Assembly: GCF_030160275.1 (NCBI RefSeq)
Contig: NZ_BSOA01000049.1
Location: 124,001 to 188,000, forward strand
Source of the DNA: Dyella flagellata
GTDB taxonomy: Bacteria > Pseudomonadota > Gammaproteobacteria > Xanthomonadales > Rhodanobacteraceae
Direction of reading: 5' to 3'
Length of the DNA: 64,000 bases
Positions 19,651 through 28,282 of the stretch are shown here, one piece after another (the first letter of the stretch is position 1; each line of letters begins with the position of its first letter). A program made the translations under genes and the position numbers. The notes under the pieces were generated by a model. It saw nothing but the letters and a program-made list of their open reading frames with translations. It was not told where the DNA came from and searched no databases.

Positions 19651-20424
19651 TCACATCAGGAAGGCGGTGAGCACGAAGTCCAGCGCAAGCACGGCGATCG
19701 ACGAAGCCACCACGGTGCGGGTGGTGGCATAGGCCACGCCCTCGCTGGTCGGCGGCGTGGTGTAGCCCTGGAATACGGCGATCAGCGATATCACGCCGCC
19801 AAACACCAGGCTCTTCCAGATCAGGCCATTGATCACGTCGTCCCAGACTTTCACGTTGGCCGTCATGTTCGACCAGAACGTACCATTGTCCACGCCCAGC
19901 CAATCCACGGCGACCAGGTGGCCGCCGAAAATGCTCAGGCCGCAGAACACGCAGCACAGCAGCGGCATCGCGATCAGGCCGGCCAGGAAGCGCGGCGCCA
20001 CGACGTAGGCGATCGGGTCCACCGCCATCATTTCCATCGCAGCGATCTGGTCGGTCGCACGCATCAGGCCGATTTCGGCGGTAACCGAGGTCCCCGCACG
20101 CCCCGCAAACAACAAGGCAGTCACCACCGGCCCCAGCTCGCGGTACACCGCCAGGGCGACCACGGAACCGGTGGCCGAGGTGCCGCCGAAAATGGACAGC
20201 ACGTGATACAACTGCAGCCCCAGCACCATGCCGATGAACAGCCCGCAGGTCATGATGATGGTGAGGCTCATGGCGCCGACGAACCACAGCTGGCGCACCG
20301 TCTCGCGCACATGGCGGAAACTGCGCGGAATGGCGGTCAGGATACGCAGCAAGAACAGGCCGCAGCGGCCGATCTGCGCCAGCGAGCCGACCACGACGTT
20401 TTCGTGCCCTAGTCGCGCACTCAT
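19651..20424 (-). CDS. mlaE: MlaE permease of the Mla ABC transporter
   Basis: Membrane permease subunit. 257 aa with an amphipathic N-terminus and about five to six hydrophobic helices. Family signatures: FVGAMSLTIIMTCGLFIGMVLGLQLYHVLS, LGPVVTALLFAGRAGTSVTAEIGLMRATDQIAAMEMMAVDP (MlaE coupling-helix region) and VFQGYTTPPTSEGVAYATTRTVV. The start overlaps the mlaF stop (ATGA), implying coupled translation. Confidence 0.96.
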   Translation of the reverse strand: MSARLGHENVVVGSLAQIGRCGLFLLRILTAIPRSFRHVRETVRQLWFVGAMSLTIIMTCGLFIGMVLGLQLYHVLSIFGGTSATGSVVALAVYRELGPVVTALLFAGRAGTSVTAEIGLMRATDQIAAMEMMAVDPIAYVVAPRFLAGLIAMPLLCCVFCGLSIFGGHLVAVDWLGVDNGTFWSNMTANVKVWDDVINGLIWKSLVFGGVISLIAVFQGYTTPPTSEGVAYATTRTVVASSIAVLALDFVLTAFLM

Positions 20425-21257
20425 ACAGCACCTTGTTTGAAACCGAGGGCCTGGCCGTAATCGTCGGCCGGATACTGGAACGGCACCGGGCCGTCCGCTT
20501 CGCCGCCGAAGAACTGGCGGGTCCAGGACGAACCGTTGCCGGCAATCGTCTTCGGATCGCCCTGCGCCACCACCTTGCCGTTGGCGATCAGGTAAACCAC
20601 GTCGGCCACCTGCTTGATCGCCTCCAACTCGTGCGCCACCAGCACGCTGGTCAGGCCCAGGGTTTCATTGAGCGTGCGAATCAGCTTCAGCACTTGATTG
20701 AGCGCAATCGGATCCAAGCCCACGAACGGCTCGTCGTACAGGATCAGCATGGGATCGAACACGATCGCACGCGCCAGCGCCACGCGTCGGGCCATGCCAC
20801 CGGACAGCTCGCTGGGCATCAGCGAAGCCGCACCGCGCAAGCCCACCGCCTGCAGCTTGGTCAGCACGATGTTGCGAATCAGCACCTCGGGCAGCCGGGT
20901 GTGCTGGCGCAACGGAAACGCCACGTTTTCGAACACGTCGAAATCGGTAAGCAGCGCGGAGTTCTGGAACAGGTAGCCAATCCGCTCCCGCAGCTCGAAC
21001 AGCGCGTCGCGCGACAGCTCTCCCACATTCTTTCCATCCACCCACACTTCGCCCGCATCGCCGCGCATCTGCCCAGTGATGTGCTTGAGCAGGGTGGTCT
21101 TGCCGGTACCGCTGGGGCCCATGATGGCGGTGACCTTGCCACGCGGGATATCCAGGTCCAGCTGATCGAACACGGTCTTGCCGTTGAGCCTGGTGGTAAG
21201 GCCACGGACACGCACCAGTGCACGATCCTCGGGTTGGGCTTGGACGGTATCGATCAT
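20421..21257 (-). CDS. mlaF: MlaF ATPase of the Mla ABC transporter
   Basis: Nucleotide-binding subunit. 278 aa. Walker A GPSGTGKTT, Q-loop region RIGYLFQNSALL, signature LSGGMARR, Walker B LILYDEPFVGLDP and H-loop VAHELEAI are all present. The C-terminal extension (about 245-278, FFGGEADGPVPFQYPADDYG) corresponds to the MlaF-specific tail used for dimer contacts in E. coli. First gene of mlaFEDCB, 87 bp after gmk on the same strand. Confidence 0.96.
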   Translation of the reverse strand: MIDTVQAQPEDRALVRVRGLTTRLNGKTVFDQLDLDIPRGKVTAIMGPSGTGKTTLLKHITGQMRGDAGEVWVDGKNVGELSRDALFELRERIGYLFQNSALLTDFDVFENVAFPLRQHTRLPEVLIRNIVLTKLQAVGLRGAASLMPSELSGGMARRVALARAIVFDPMLILYDEPFVGLDPIALNQVLKLIRTLNETLGLTSVLVAHELEAIKQVADVVYLIANGKVVAQGDPKTIAGNGSSWTRQFFGGEADGPVPFQYPADDYGQALGFKQGAV

Positions 21258-21344
21258 GGCCGGGGGGAGGCGGGAAAAGGGAGAAGTTAACTGAACTGGC
21301 GAACCAATGCTATCCTAGCCGGTACAGTAATCCAGGGTTAGCGT

Positions 21345-21992
21345 TCAGCTTTCGGTCAAGAGTTCCCGGAGCAGGCCCTCATGGCGCTGGCATTGCAACG
21401 CACTGCCCTGGCGCACAGCACGCACGATGGCCTGCAGGCCGTCCAGCGCGTCCTCGAACCGGTCGTTGACGATGATGTAGTCAAATTCGTGGGCATGGGC
21501 GATCTCCCCGCGGGAATTGCGCAGCCGCCGCTCGATCACCTCATCGCTGTCCGAGCCGCGCCCGCGCAGCCGGCGTTCCAGTTCAGCTCGCGACGGCGGC
21601 AGAATGAACACGCTCACCACATCCGGCTTGGCTTTGCGCACCAGGGCGGCGCCCTGCCAGTCGATCTCCAGCAAGACATCCCGCCCTTGCCCGAGCAGCT
21701 CCTGAACGGTCGTGCGCGAGGTGCCGTAGAAGTTGCCATGCACCTCGGCGTGCTCCAGAAAGATGCCCTCGGCCACCTCGCGCTGGAAATCCGCGCGCTC
21801 GACGAAGTAGTAATGGCGCCCGTATTGCTCACCCGGGCGAGGCGGGCGCGTGGTGTGGGAGATCGACAGCGAAATCCCCGGTTCGCGCCCAAGCAGCGCG
21901 TTCACCAGCGTCGATTTGCCCGCGCCGGAGGGAGCCGCCACGATAAATAGCGTGCCTTCGGCGCTTTGCGTGGTGAAAGTAGGCGCGCTCAT
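21345..21992 (-). CDS. gmk: Guanylate kinase
   Basis: Phosphorylates GMP to GDP. 215 aa. P-loop APSGAGKST at about 20-28, then the GMP-binding SISHTTRPPRPGEQYGRHYYFV and EIDWQGAALVRKAKPDVVSVFILPPS. Its start overlaps the yicC stop by 4 nt. In relatives rpoZ follows directly; here mlaFEDCB intervenes. Confidence 0.97.
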   Translation of the reverse strand: MSAPTFTTQSAEGTLFIVAAPSGAGKSTLVNALLGREPGISLSISHTTRPPRPGEQYGRHYYFVERADFQREVAEGIFLEHAEVHGNFYGTSRTTVQELLGQGRDVLLEIDWQGAALVRKAKPDVVSVFILPPSRAELERRLRGRGSDSDEVIERRLRNSRGEIAHAHEFDYIIVNDRFEDALDGLQAIVRAVRQGSALQCQRHEGLLRELLTES

Positions 21993-22846
21993 TCGATGTT
22001 CTGCACCTGTTCGCGCATCTGTTCGATCAGCACTTTCAATTCCACGGCGGCATTGGTGGTGCGTGCGTCCACGGACTTGGAGCCCAGAGTATTGGCTTCG
22101 CGGTTGAATTCCTGCATCAGGAAGTCCAGGCGCCGGCCCACCGGTTCCTTCAGGCCGAGCACACGGCGCGTTTCGGTGATGTGCGTGCTCAGGCGATCCA
22201 GCTCTTCGTCCACGTCCGAGCGCGTGACCTGCAGCACCAATTCCTGCTCCACCCGCCCCGGATCGGCGGGCTGCTTAAGATCGGCCAGACGCGCATCGAG
22301 CCGCGAGCGCAATGCGGCGCGGATCTCCGGCATCCAGCTCCGCACATCGGCCACGATGCGCTCGATCGCGTCCAATCGCTCGCGCAGGATGTCGGCCAGT
22401 TTGGCGCCTTCGCGTTCGCGCGTGGCGGTCAATCCCTGCAAAGCGCGATCGAGCACTTCCAGCAGGGCAGCCTGCTGTGCGTCCTGATCCGCTTCGGCGT
22501 GTTGCAGCACACCCGGAAATCGCAACAGCTCGGTGAATTCGATGCGCATGCGCGGGAAACGCGCTTCCATTTCCAGCGCCAGCTCGGACAGGCGACTTAC
22601 CAGCACGCCGTCCACCTGCAGCGATTCTCCGCGCGACTCGCCCCGGCGCACGATCACATCCACCTTGCCCCGCGACAGCCCTCTTGCAATGCGTTCACGC
22701 AGCGCGGATTCGAAAACCCGCATGTCTTCGGGCAAGCGCGGACTGAGTTCCAGGTAGCGATGGTTGACCGCGCGCAATTCGCACGTCAGCGTCCCGGCGG
22801 CGGAGACGGCTTCGGCGGAGGCATAGGCGGTCATGCTGCGAATCAT
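21989..22846 (-). CDS. yicC: YicC family endoribonuclease
   Basis: YicC/YloC family protein; E. coli YicC has been linked to RNA turnover as an endoribonuclease (family knowledge). 285 aa from ATG 22846, chosen because MIRSMTAYA matches the conserved family start. The N-terminal domain carries ELRAVNHRYLELSPRLPEDMR; the C-terminal DUF1732 part ends RRLDFLMQEFNREANTLGSKSVD, the most conserved motif. Divergent from rph, upstream of gmk. Confidence 0.94.
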   Translation of the reverse strand: MIRSMTAYASAEAVSAAGTLTCELRAVNHRYLELSPRLPEDMRVFESALRERIARGLSRGKVDVIVRRGESRGESLQVDGVLVSRLSELALEMEARFPRMRIEFTELLRFPGVLQHAEADQDAQQAALLEVLDRALQGLTATREREGAKLADILRERLDAIERIVADVRSWMPEIRAALRSRLDARLADLKQPADPGRVEQELVLQVTRSDVDEELDRLSTHITETRRVLGLKEPVGRRLDFLMQEFNREANTLGSKSVDARTTNAAVELKVLIEQMREQVQNIE

Positions 22847-22922
22847 GGAAAACCCTAGGGCTGGAAGGTGATGAAAGGGGGCAATGGTAAACTGTCCTGC
22901 CTCCCGTTGCCCAAATAAACCT

Positions 22923-23648
22923 ATGACAGTGTCCCGTCCGAGCGGCCGCGCCAGTGACCAGTTACGCAAGGTCACCATCGAGCGCCACTACACCCGCCAT
23001 GCCGAAGGTTCCGTGCTGGTCGCTTTCGGCGATACGCGCGTGCTGTGTACCGCCAGCGTGGAAGACCGCGTGCCACCCTGGCTGCGCGGCAAAGGCGAGG
23101 GCTGGGTAACGGCCGAATACGGCATGCTGCCGCGCGCCACCTCCACCCGCACCCAGCGCGAGGCCGCACGCGGCAGCCAGGGCGGGCGCACCATGGAGAT
23201 CCAGCGCCTGATAGGCCGCAGCTTGCGTGCCTGCGTGGATCGCCAATCGCTGGGCGAACGCGTGATCACGCTCGATTGCGACGTGATCCAGGCCGACGGT
23301 GGCACACGCACCGCCGCCATCACCGGCGCGTATGTGGCGCTGGTCGACGCGGTGAACGTGCTGATGAAACGCGAAAACCTGCGACGCAACCCCATCATCG
23401 GCGCGGTCGCGGCGATCTCGGTCGGCGTTTACCGGGGCATGCCGGTGCTCGACCTCGACTACGACGAAGACTCCAACTGTGATACCGACATGAACGTGGT
23501 GATGAACGACGGCGGCGGCATCATCGAAGTGCAAGGCACGGCCGAAGGCCACGCGTTCCGTCGCAGCGAGATGGACGCCATGCTGGACCTCGCCGAGAAA
23601 GGCATCGCCGAGCTGGTCGGCCTGCAGCGTGCGGCGCTGGCTCCCTGA
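22923..23648 (+). CDS. rph: Ribonuclease PH
   Basis: Phosphorolytic 3'-5' exoribonuclease trimming tRNA 3' ends. 241 aa from ATG 22923 ([15 protein letters not shown]). Conserved segments: [79 protein letters not shown]. Divergent from yicC; rdgB starts 1 nt after its stop codon, so the two are probably cotranscribed. Confidence 0.97.
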   Translation: MTVSRPSGRASDQLRKVTIERHYTRHAEGSVLVAFGDTRVLCTASVEDRVPPWLRGKGEGWVTAEYGMLPRATSTRTQREAARGSQGGRTMEIQRLIGRSLRACVDRQSLGERVITLDCDVIQADGGTRTAAITGAYVALVDAVNVLMKRENLRRNPIIGAVAAISVGVYRGMPVLDLDYDEDSNCDTDMNVVMNDGGGIIEVQGTAEGHAFRRSEMDAMLDLAEKGIAELVGLQRAALAP

Positions 23649-23649
23649 T

Positions 23650-24249
23650 ATGCAACGCATCGTTCTAGCCAGCAGCAACCGCGGCAAGCTCGCCGAATTC
23701 AACACCTTGCTCGCCGACAGCCAGTTCGAGGTGATTCCCCAAGCCGAACTGGGCGTGGAAGACGCCGAGGAAACCGGCCTCAGCTTCGTCGAAAACGCGC
23801 TGCTGAAAGCGCGCCACGCTGCGCAGGTCACTGGCTTGCCGGCGCTAGCGGATGATTCCGGACTATGCGTGGCGCATCTGCGCGGCGCGCCCGGCCTGTA
23901 TTCCGCGCGCTACAGCGGCGGCCATGGCGATGCGCAGGCGAACAATGTACGCCTGCTGCGCGAACTGGAAGGCGTCGCGGGGGAACAACGCGGCGCTTTC
24001 TTTATCTGCGTACTTGCCCTGCTATGGCATGCGGAAGATCCCGCCCCACTGATTGCGGAAGGCCGTTGGCAGGGGCGCGTGCTGGAGGGGCCGCGCGGTG
24101 CTCGCGGGTTCGGCTACGACCCGCTATTCCTGCCACACGACCAGAGCCTGAGCGCCGCCGAATTGGCGCCCGAGGTGAAAAATCGCTTGAGTCACCGCGG
24201 CCAGGCCTTGGCAAAACTGCACGCACGCATCGCTGAACGACACGCTTGA
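23650..24249 (+). CDS. rdgB: dITP/XTP pyrophosphatase (non-canonical purine NTPase)
   Basis: Removes deaminated purine nucleotides from the pool. 199 aa from ATG 23650. Ham1/RdgB signatures: IVLASSNRGKLAEFN, ETGLSFVENALLKARHAA, ALADDSGLCVAHLRGAPGLYSARYSG, and the GFGYDPLFLP box followed by KNRLSHRGQAL. Between rph and hemW with 1-2 nt gaps; likely one transcript. Confidence 0.97.
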   Translation: MQRIVLASSNRGKLAEFNTLLADSQFEVIPQAELGVEDAEETGLSFVENALLKARHAAQVTGLPALADDSGLCVAHLRGAPGLYSARYSGGHGDAQANNVRLLRELEGVAGEQRGAFFICVLALLWHAEDPAPLIAEGRWQGRVLEGPRGARGFGYDPLFLPHDQSLSAAELAPEVKNRLSHRGQALAKLHARIAERHA

Positions 24250-24250
24250 T

Positions 24251-25414
24251 ATGCCCCTGATCGCACCACCTTTGGCGCTGTACGTCCACATGCCGTGGTG
24301 CGTGAAGAAATGCCCCTATTGCGATTTCAATTCGCACGGCTTGCGCGGTGAACCGCCTTATGCACGGTATGTGGACACGCTGTTGGCGGATCTGGACGCC
24401 GACCTGCGCGACTTCGGTGGCGCGCTGCAGGATCGGCCGATCATCAGCGTGTTCTTCGGCGGCGGCACCCCCAGCCTGTTCACACCGGAACTGATCGGCC
24501 GCTTCCTCGACGGCGCGCGTGTGCGGCTTCCGTTTGCCGACGCATGCGAAGTCACGCTGGAAACCAATCCCGGCACGGTCGAACATGGGCGCTTCGACGG
24601 CTATCTGGCCGCGGGCGTCAACCGCATTTCCTTCGGTGTCCAGAGCTTTGATGACGCCAAGCTCAAGCGCCTGGGTCGCATCCACTCGTCGGCCGAGGCG
24701 GAGGCCGCGGTGAAATCGGCCCAGGATGCCGGCATCGGCAATATCAATCTGGACCTGATGTACGCGCTACCGGAGCAGACCCTGGCCGGCGCGTTGGACG
24801 ACGTGGAGCGCGCCATGGCCCTGCAGCCGGCGCACATCTCGCATTACCAGCTCACGCTGGAGCCCAATACGGTGTTTGCCGCGCACCCGCCGCCGTTGCC
24901 CGACGACGACGACGCCTGGGCGATGCAGGAAGCCTGCGAAACGAGGCTGGCCGAAGCGGGATACGTCCAGTATGAAATTTCCGCCTACGCCAAGCCGGAT
25001 CGGCGCTGCCAGCACAACCTCAATTACTGGCGCTTCGGCGATTACCTGGGAATCGGTGCCGGAGCCCATGGCAAGCTCACCGACGCCTCATCCGGACAGA
25101 TCTGGCGCCGCTGGAAGGTCCGCCATCCCAATGCCTACCTGGAGGCCGCCAGCCAGCCGGAGCGCCTAGGCGCTCACACGGCGGTGCCGACGGATGAGCT
25201 GCCGTTCGAATACATGCTCAATGCCTTGCGCCTGATCCACGGGGTGCCGCTGGAAGATTTCAGCGCCCGCACCGGGCTGCCGCTGGAGCAAATTGCCGAG
25301 CGCCTGGCGGCCAGCCGCCGCAAGGGCTGGCTGGAAGATGACCCCGATCATCTGAGGACCACCCCCCTGGGACAACGCTTTCTCAACGACGTCATCGGAG
25401 GCTTCCTGGCTTAG
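24251..25414 (+). CDS. hemW: Radical SAM protein HemW (putative heme chaperone)
   Basis: HemW is a radical-SAM-family heme-binding protein resembling oxygen-independent coproporphyrinogen oxidase but thought to act as a heme chaperone (family knowledge). 387 aa. The N-terminal cluster motif is CVKKCPYCDFNSHG (CxxxCxxC). The SAM-binding VFFGGGTPSLF and ETNPGTVE follow, then RISFGVQSFDD. The C-terminal HemN_C domain ends with the conserved DHLRTTPLGQRFLNDV. It lacks the N-terminal extension of HemN, supporting HemW. Confidence 0.94.
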   Translation: MPLIAPPLALYVHMPWCVKKCPYCDFNSHGLRGEPPYARYVDTLLADLDADLRDFGGALQDRPIISVFFGGGTPSLFTPELIGRFLDGARVRLPFADACEVTLETNPGTVEHGRFDGYLAAGVNRISFGVQSFDDAKLKRLGRIHSSAEAEAAVKSAQDAGIGNINLDLMYALPEQTLAGALDDVERAMALQPAHISHYQLTLEPNTVFAAHPPPLPDDDDAWAMQEACETRLAEAGYVQYEISAYAKPDRRCQHNLNYWRFGDYLGIGAGAHGKLTDASSGQIWRRWKVRHPNAYLEAASQPERLGAHTAVPTDELPFEYMLNALRLIHGVPLEDFSARTGLPLEQIAERLAASRRKGWLEDDPDHLRTTPLGQRFLNDVIGGFLA

Positions 25415-25511
25415 ACGGTGTAAAAAATGTGGTGCATTTCACAAAACCTATACCAGCGCCTCGGAACAGGCTTACACTTGCCTTACGGGGAACTCGTGGG
25501 GATTTCAGGTC

Positions 25512-27887
25512 ATGGATGTCGAGCCGAGGGTCAGTCCGTCGCCTGCGTCTGGAGGTCGCCCTATCGACCTCGAACAGATGCCCCTGCGCGCGCGCAAATT
25601 GATCGAAGCCGCTTGCATGCTGTGCGACCACTGGGCGGAACCCACCCTGCGGCTATGCCTGGACCGCTTCGACAAACGTCTCTACGAACGGGCCGAACAA
25701 TCACGCAATCATTTCGATCAACAGCAGTGCTTCGACAGCCGCCATTTGCTACGCAAAGGGCGCACGGCCTTCATCGAATCCTTCGCCGCCAGGCTGCGCG
25801 AAAGCTTCGAGCGGATGAGCCCGCAGGAAGACGAGCAAGCTGCCTCGGGCGCGCTGAATCTGCACTCGCTGACCCTGCTGGATCGCACCGAACACGAACT
25901 TACTGCCGCGCTCGATACGCTCGCAGCGCGCGCAGAGGCCCAAAATGGGCCGATCCTATCTGAGCTGTCTTATCGCCTGGCAGTGCTGGTGGGCGCACCA
26001 CCACTGGAGGGCACGCAATTGCCCCCCGGGCCGCAGAACATGGCGCGCATCCTGCGTGCCGCCAGCGAACCATTGAACCTGCCCATTGAGCATCGCCTGC
26101 TGCTGTTGCAGGAATTCGACGGCAGCGTCGGCCGTACCCTGGTTTCGTTGTACGAAGGCATCAACGCCAAGCTGCTGGAAGAAGGGATTCTGCCCCGGTT
26201 GCGCGCGTTCGCCATTACGCGGATCGCACACGGTCCCACCCACGCAGGCTCACAAAGCATCGGCGCAGGTCCTGCTGCAGCCCCTACAAATACCGCCAAG
26301 CAGCGGCATGGCAGCGAGCCGATCGCCGTACTGGAAACACTGCGCGACATGCTGACACGGCAGCGCATGCCAGCTTCGGGCATGACACCTGCCGCGGCTG
26401 ATCGCACTGCGACACCAGAAGAACTGCAGACCGCGCTGTCCGCGTTGCAGCAGCACATGGTGCAAGTCACCGACCGTACCAGCCGCGAACTGCGCAGCGC
26501 TCAGCGTCTGCAAGAAGAACTGCTGTACCAGCTCAACCTCGGCCTGCCGCCCGGCGCCGCGCCGATGCAGTTGACGGCCGAGCAAGGCGACACGGTGGAA
26601 TTGGTAGCCATGCTGTTCGAACAACTCGTCCAGCAACTGCACCATGGCCCGGATGCGCACGCCCTGCTAGGCAACCTGCAACTGCCGCTATTGCGGATGG
26701 CGGTCGCCGATCGCGACTTTTTCAATCTAAGCGAACACCCAGCACGCCAACTGCTGGGCAAGCTGGCCGACGCCATCGACACCTGGCTGCAAGGTCCGAA
26801 CGGCGAAACCGATCAACACCTGCTGGCCAAGCTCAGCCAGCTCGTCGACCGCGCCCAGCAGGAGCCGCCGACTGCCGGGCTCTACACCACCTTGCTGGCC
26901 GATATCGACCATCACCTGACGCAGCTGATGCGCAAGGCACAGACGGCAGAACGCCGGCATGTCGAAGCCATGCAAGGCCGCGAACGGCTGGAGCAGGCTC
27001 GCCGACGTGCCGGTGAGCTGATGGCCGAACGCTTTGCGGTCGTCTCACCCCGGGGCTTGCTGCGCACGCTGCTTGAGCGCGCCTGGACGGACGTGCTCGC
27101 CTTGAGCCTGCTACGTCATGAGGAACACAGCGAAGCCTTCCTGCATCAGTTATGCATAACCGATCAGCTGCTGGGACAGTTCCCGATCCAAGACCCGCTG
27201 GCACTGCGGCAGGAAGTGGAAAACGGCCTGCAGCAGATCGGCATGCCGGCGGATGAAGCCGAGCAGGTCGCGCAGCGTTTGATCAGCGCGCAGATGCCTG
27301 CCTCGATCGCGCCCTCGCCGCCGCCCGCGGAGATTGCCGAAGCCGTCACCGCTGAGGCCGCCCTCGACGAGAAGTCCGAGCCGGCAGCACCGCCAATGGC
27401 GACTCCCGCGCTGGAGGAAGCCAAACCTCAGCCACCGCCCTCGCGTCTCGTCGATGCACCCAGCGCGACGGATCTGGCGATCCGGCTCAAACAGCGCCAG
27501 CGCCTGGGCGAGCAGCGCAACCAGGAAGCCTCGCCAGCCACCCAGGCTGCGGTCGTACCGCCGCTTGGCCTACGCGAAGCCCGCATCTTCAACCATTTGC
27601 GCCAGCTGCCGTTCGGCACCTGGTTCGAATTCACCGATCCGGCTGGCGGCGCTGCCGCGCAACAAAAGCTGGCCTGGTTCTCGCCCATCTCAGGCAACAG
27701 CCTGTTCGTGAATCGCCGCGGCCAACGCAGCGATGTAATGAACCTGCAGGAACTGGCACGCGCGATTGCGGAAGGCCGCGTGCGAGAGCTGCCGCCGCAA
27801 GAAGACAACCTGCTCGACCGCGCCTGGCACGCCCTGACCAGCAACTTGCGGCGTCCCGCGCCGTTGCTGCCCGAGACCCACTCATGA
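25512..27887 (+). CDS. DUF1631 family protein
   Basis: 791-aa cytoplasmic protein of the DUF1631 family, whose biochemical role is not established; relatives are sometimes mislabelled thymidine phosphorylase. Mostly helical, with conserved N-terminal QCFDSRHLLRKGRTAFIESFAARL, EHRLLLLQEFDGSVG and FFNLSEHPARQLLGKLADAID. A low-complexity Ala/Pro/Glu linker (about 600-660) separates it from a C-terminal domain (LPFGTWFEFTD, QQKLAWFSPISGNSLFVNRRGQRSDVM) that looks PilZ-like. Its stop overlaps the start of a separate PilZ gene (ATGA), which supports a c-di-GMP-linked role by inference. Confidence 0.85.
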   Translation: MDVEPRVSPSPASGGRPIDLEQMPLRARKLIEAACMLCDHWAEPTLRLCLDRFDKRLYERAEQSRNHFDQQQCFDSRHLLRKGRTAFIESFAARLRESFERMSPQEDEQAASGALNLHSLTLLDRTEHELTAALDTLAARAEAQNGPILSELSYRLAVLVGAPPLEGTQLPPGPQNMARILRAASEPLNLPIEHRLLLLQEFDGSVGRTLVSLYEGINAKLLEEGILPRLRAFAITRIAHGPTHAGSQSIGAGPAAAPTNTAKQRHGSEPIAVLETLRDMLTRQRMPASGMTPAAADRTATPEELQTALSALQQHMVQVTDRTSRELRSAQRLQEELLYQLNLGLPPGAAPMQLTAEQGDTVELVAMLFEQLVQQLHHGPDAHALLGNLQLPLLRMAVADRDFFNLSEHPARQLLGKLADAIDTWLQGPNGETDQHLLAKLSQLVDRAQQEPPTAGLYTTLLADIDHHLTQLMRKAQTAERRHVEAMQGRERLEQARRRAGELMAERFAVVSPRGLLRTLLERAWTDVLALSLLRHEEHSEAFLHQLCITDQLLGQFPIQDPLALRQEVENGLQQIGMPADEAEQVAQRLISAQMPASIAPSPPPAEIAEAVTAEAALDEKSEPAAPPMATPALEEAKPQPPPSRLVDAPSATDLAIRLKQRQRLGEQRNQEASPATQAAVVPPLGLREARIFNHLRQLPFGTWFEFTDPAGGAAAQQKLAWFSPISGNSLFVNRRGQRSDVMNLQELARAIAEGRVRELPPQEDNLLDRAWHALTSNLRRPAPLLPETHS

Positions 27888-28216
27888 ACGAGCAGCGCCG
27901 CGCCCCGCGCAAACGGCCCAACCATATCGTCAACGTCACGGATGTGATCACCGGCCAGCCGTTCGGCCAGCTGGGCAACCTTTCCAGCAACGGCATGCTA
28001 CTGATCAGCCGGCACGCACCGCGCAGCGAAGTCGTCTACCAGGTAAGCCTGCCCCTGCCCACGCATGACGGCGGCATGCCGACTATCGAGATCGGCATTC
28101 AGGAGCAGTGGCATGAGCCGGCCGCCACGCCCGGGCAGATCTGGTCCGGCTACCGGATCATCGCCATCGCCAGTGCCGACGCAACGCAGCTGGAACGCTG
28201 GCTGCGGCAAGCTTGA
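27884..28216 (+). CDS. PilZ domain protein (putative c-di-GMP receptor)
   Basis: Stand-alone 110-aa PilZ domain. The N-terminal RxxxR motif is present (R5..R9 in RRAPR) and the second motif reads NLSSNG (N32-L-S34-S-N-G37), matching [D/N]xSxxG, so c-di-GMP binding is plausible. Translationally coupled to the DUF1631 gene upstream. No membrane segment. Confidence 0.9.
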   Translation: MNEQRRAPRKRPNHIVNVTDVITGQPFGQLGNLSSNGMLLISRHAPRSEVVYQVSLPLPTHDGGMPTIEIGIQEQWHEPAATPGQIWSGYRIIAIASADATQLERWLRQA

Positions 28217-28282
28217 TCGCTTAGCGAACGCAGCTTGGGGATTACACTCTCGGGCTCGAGCCTGATCCCCGGACTTAAAAGC

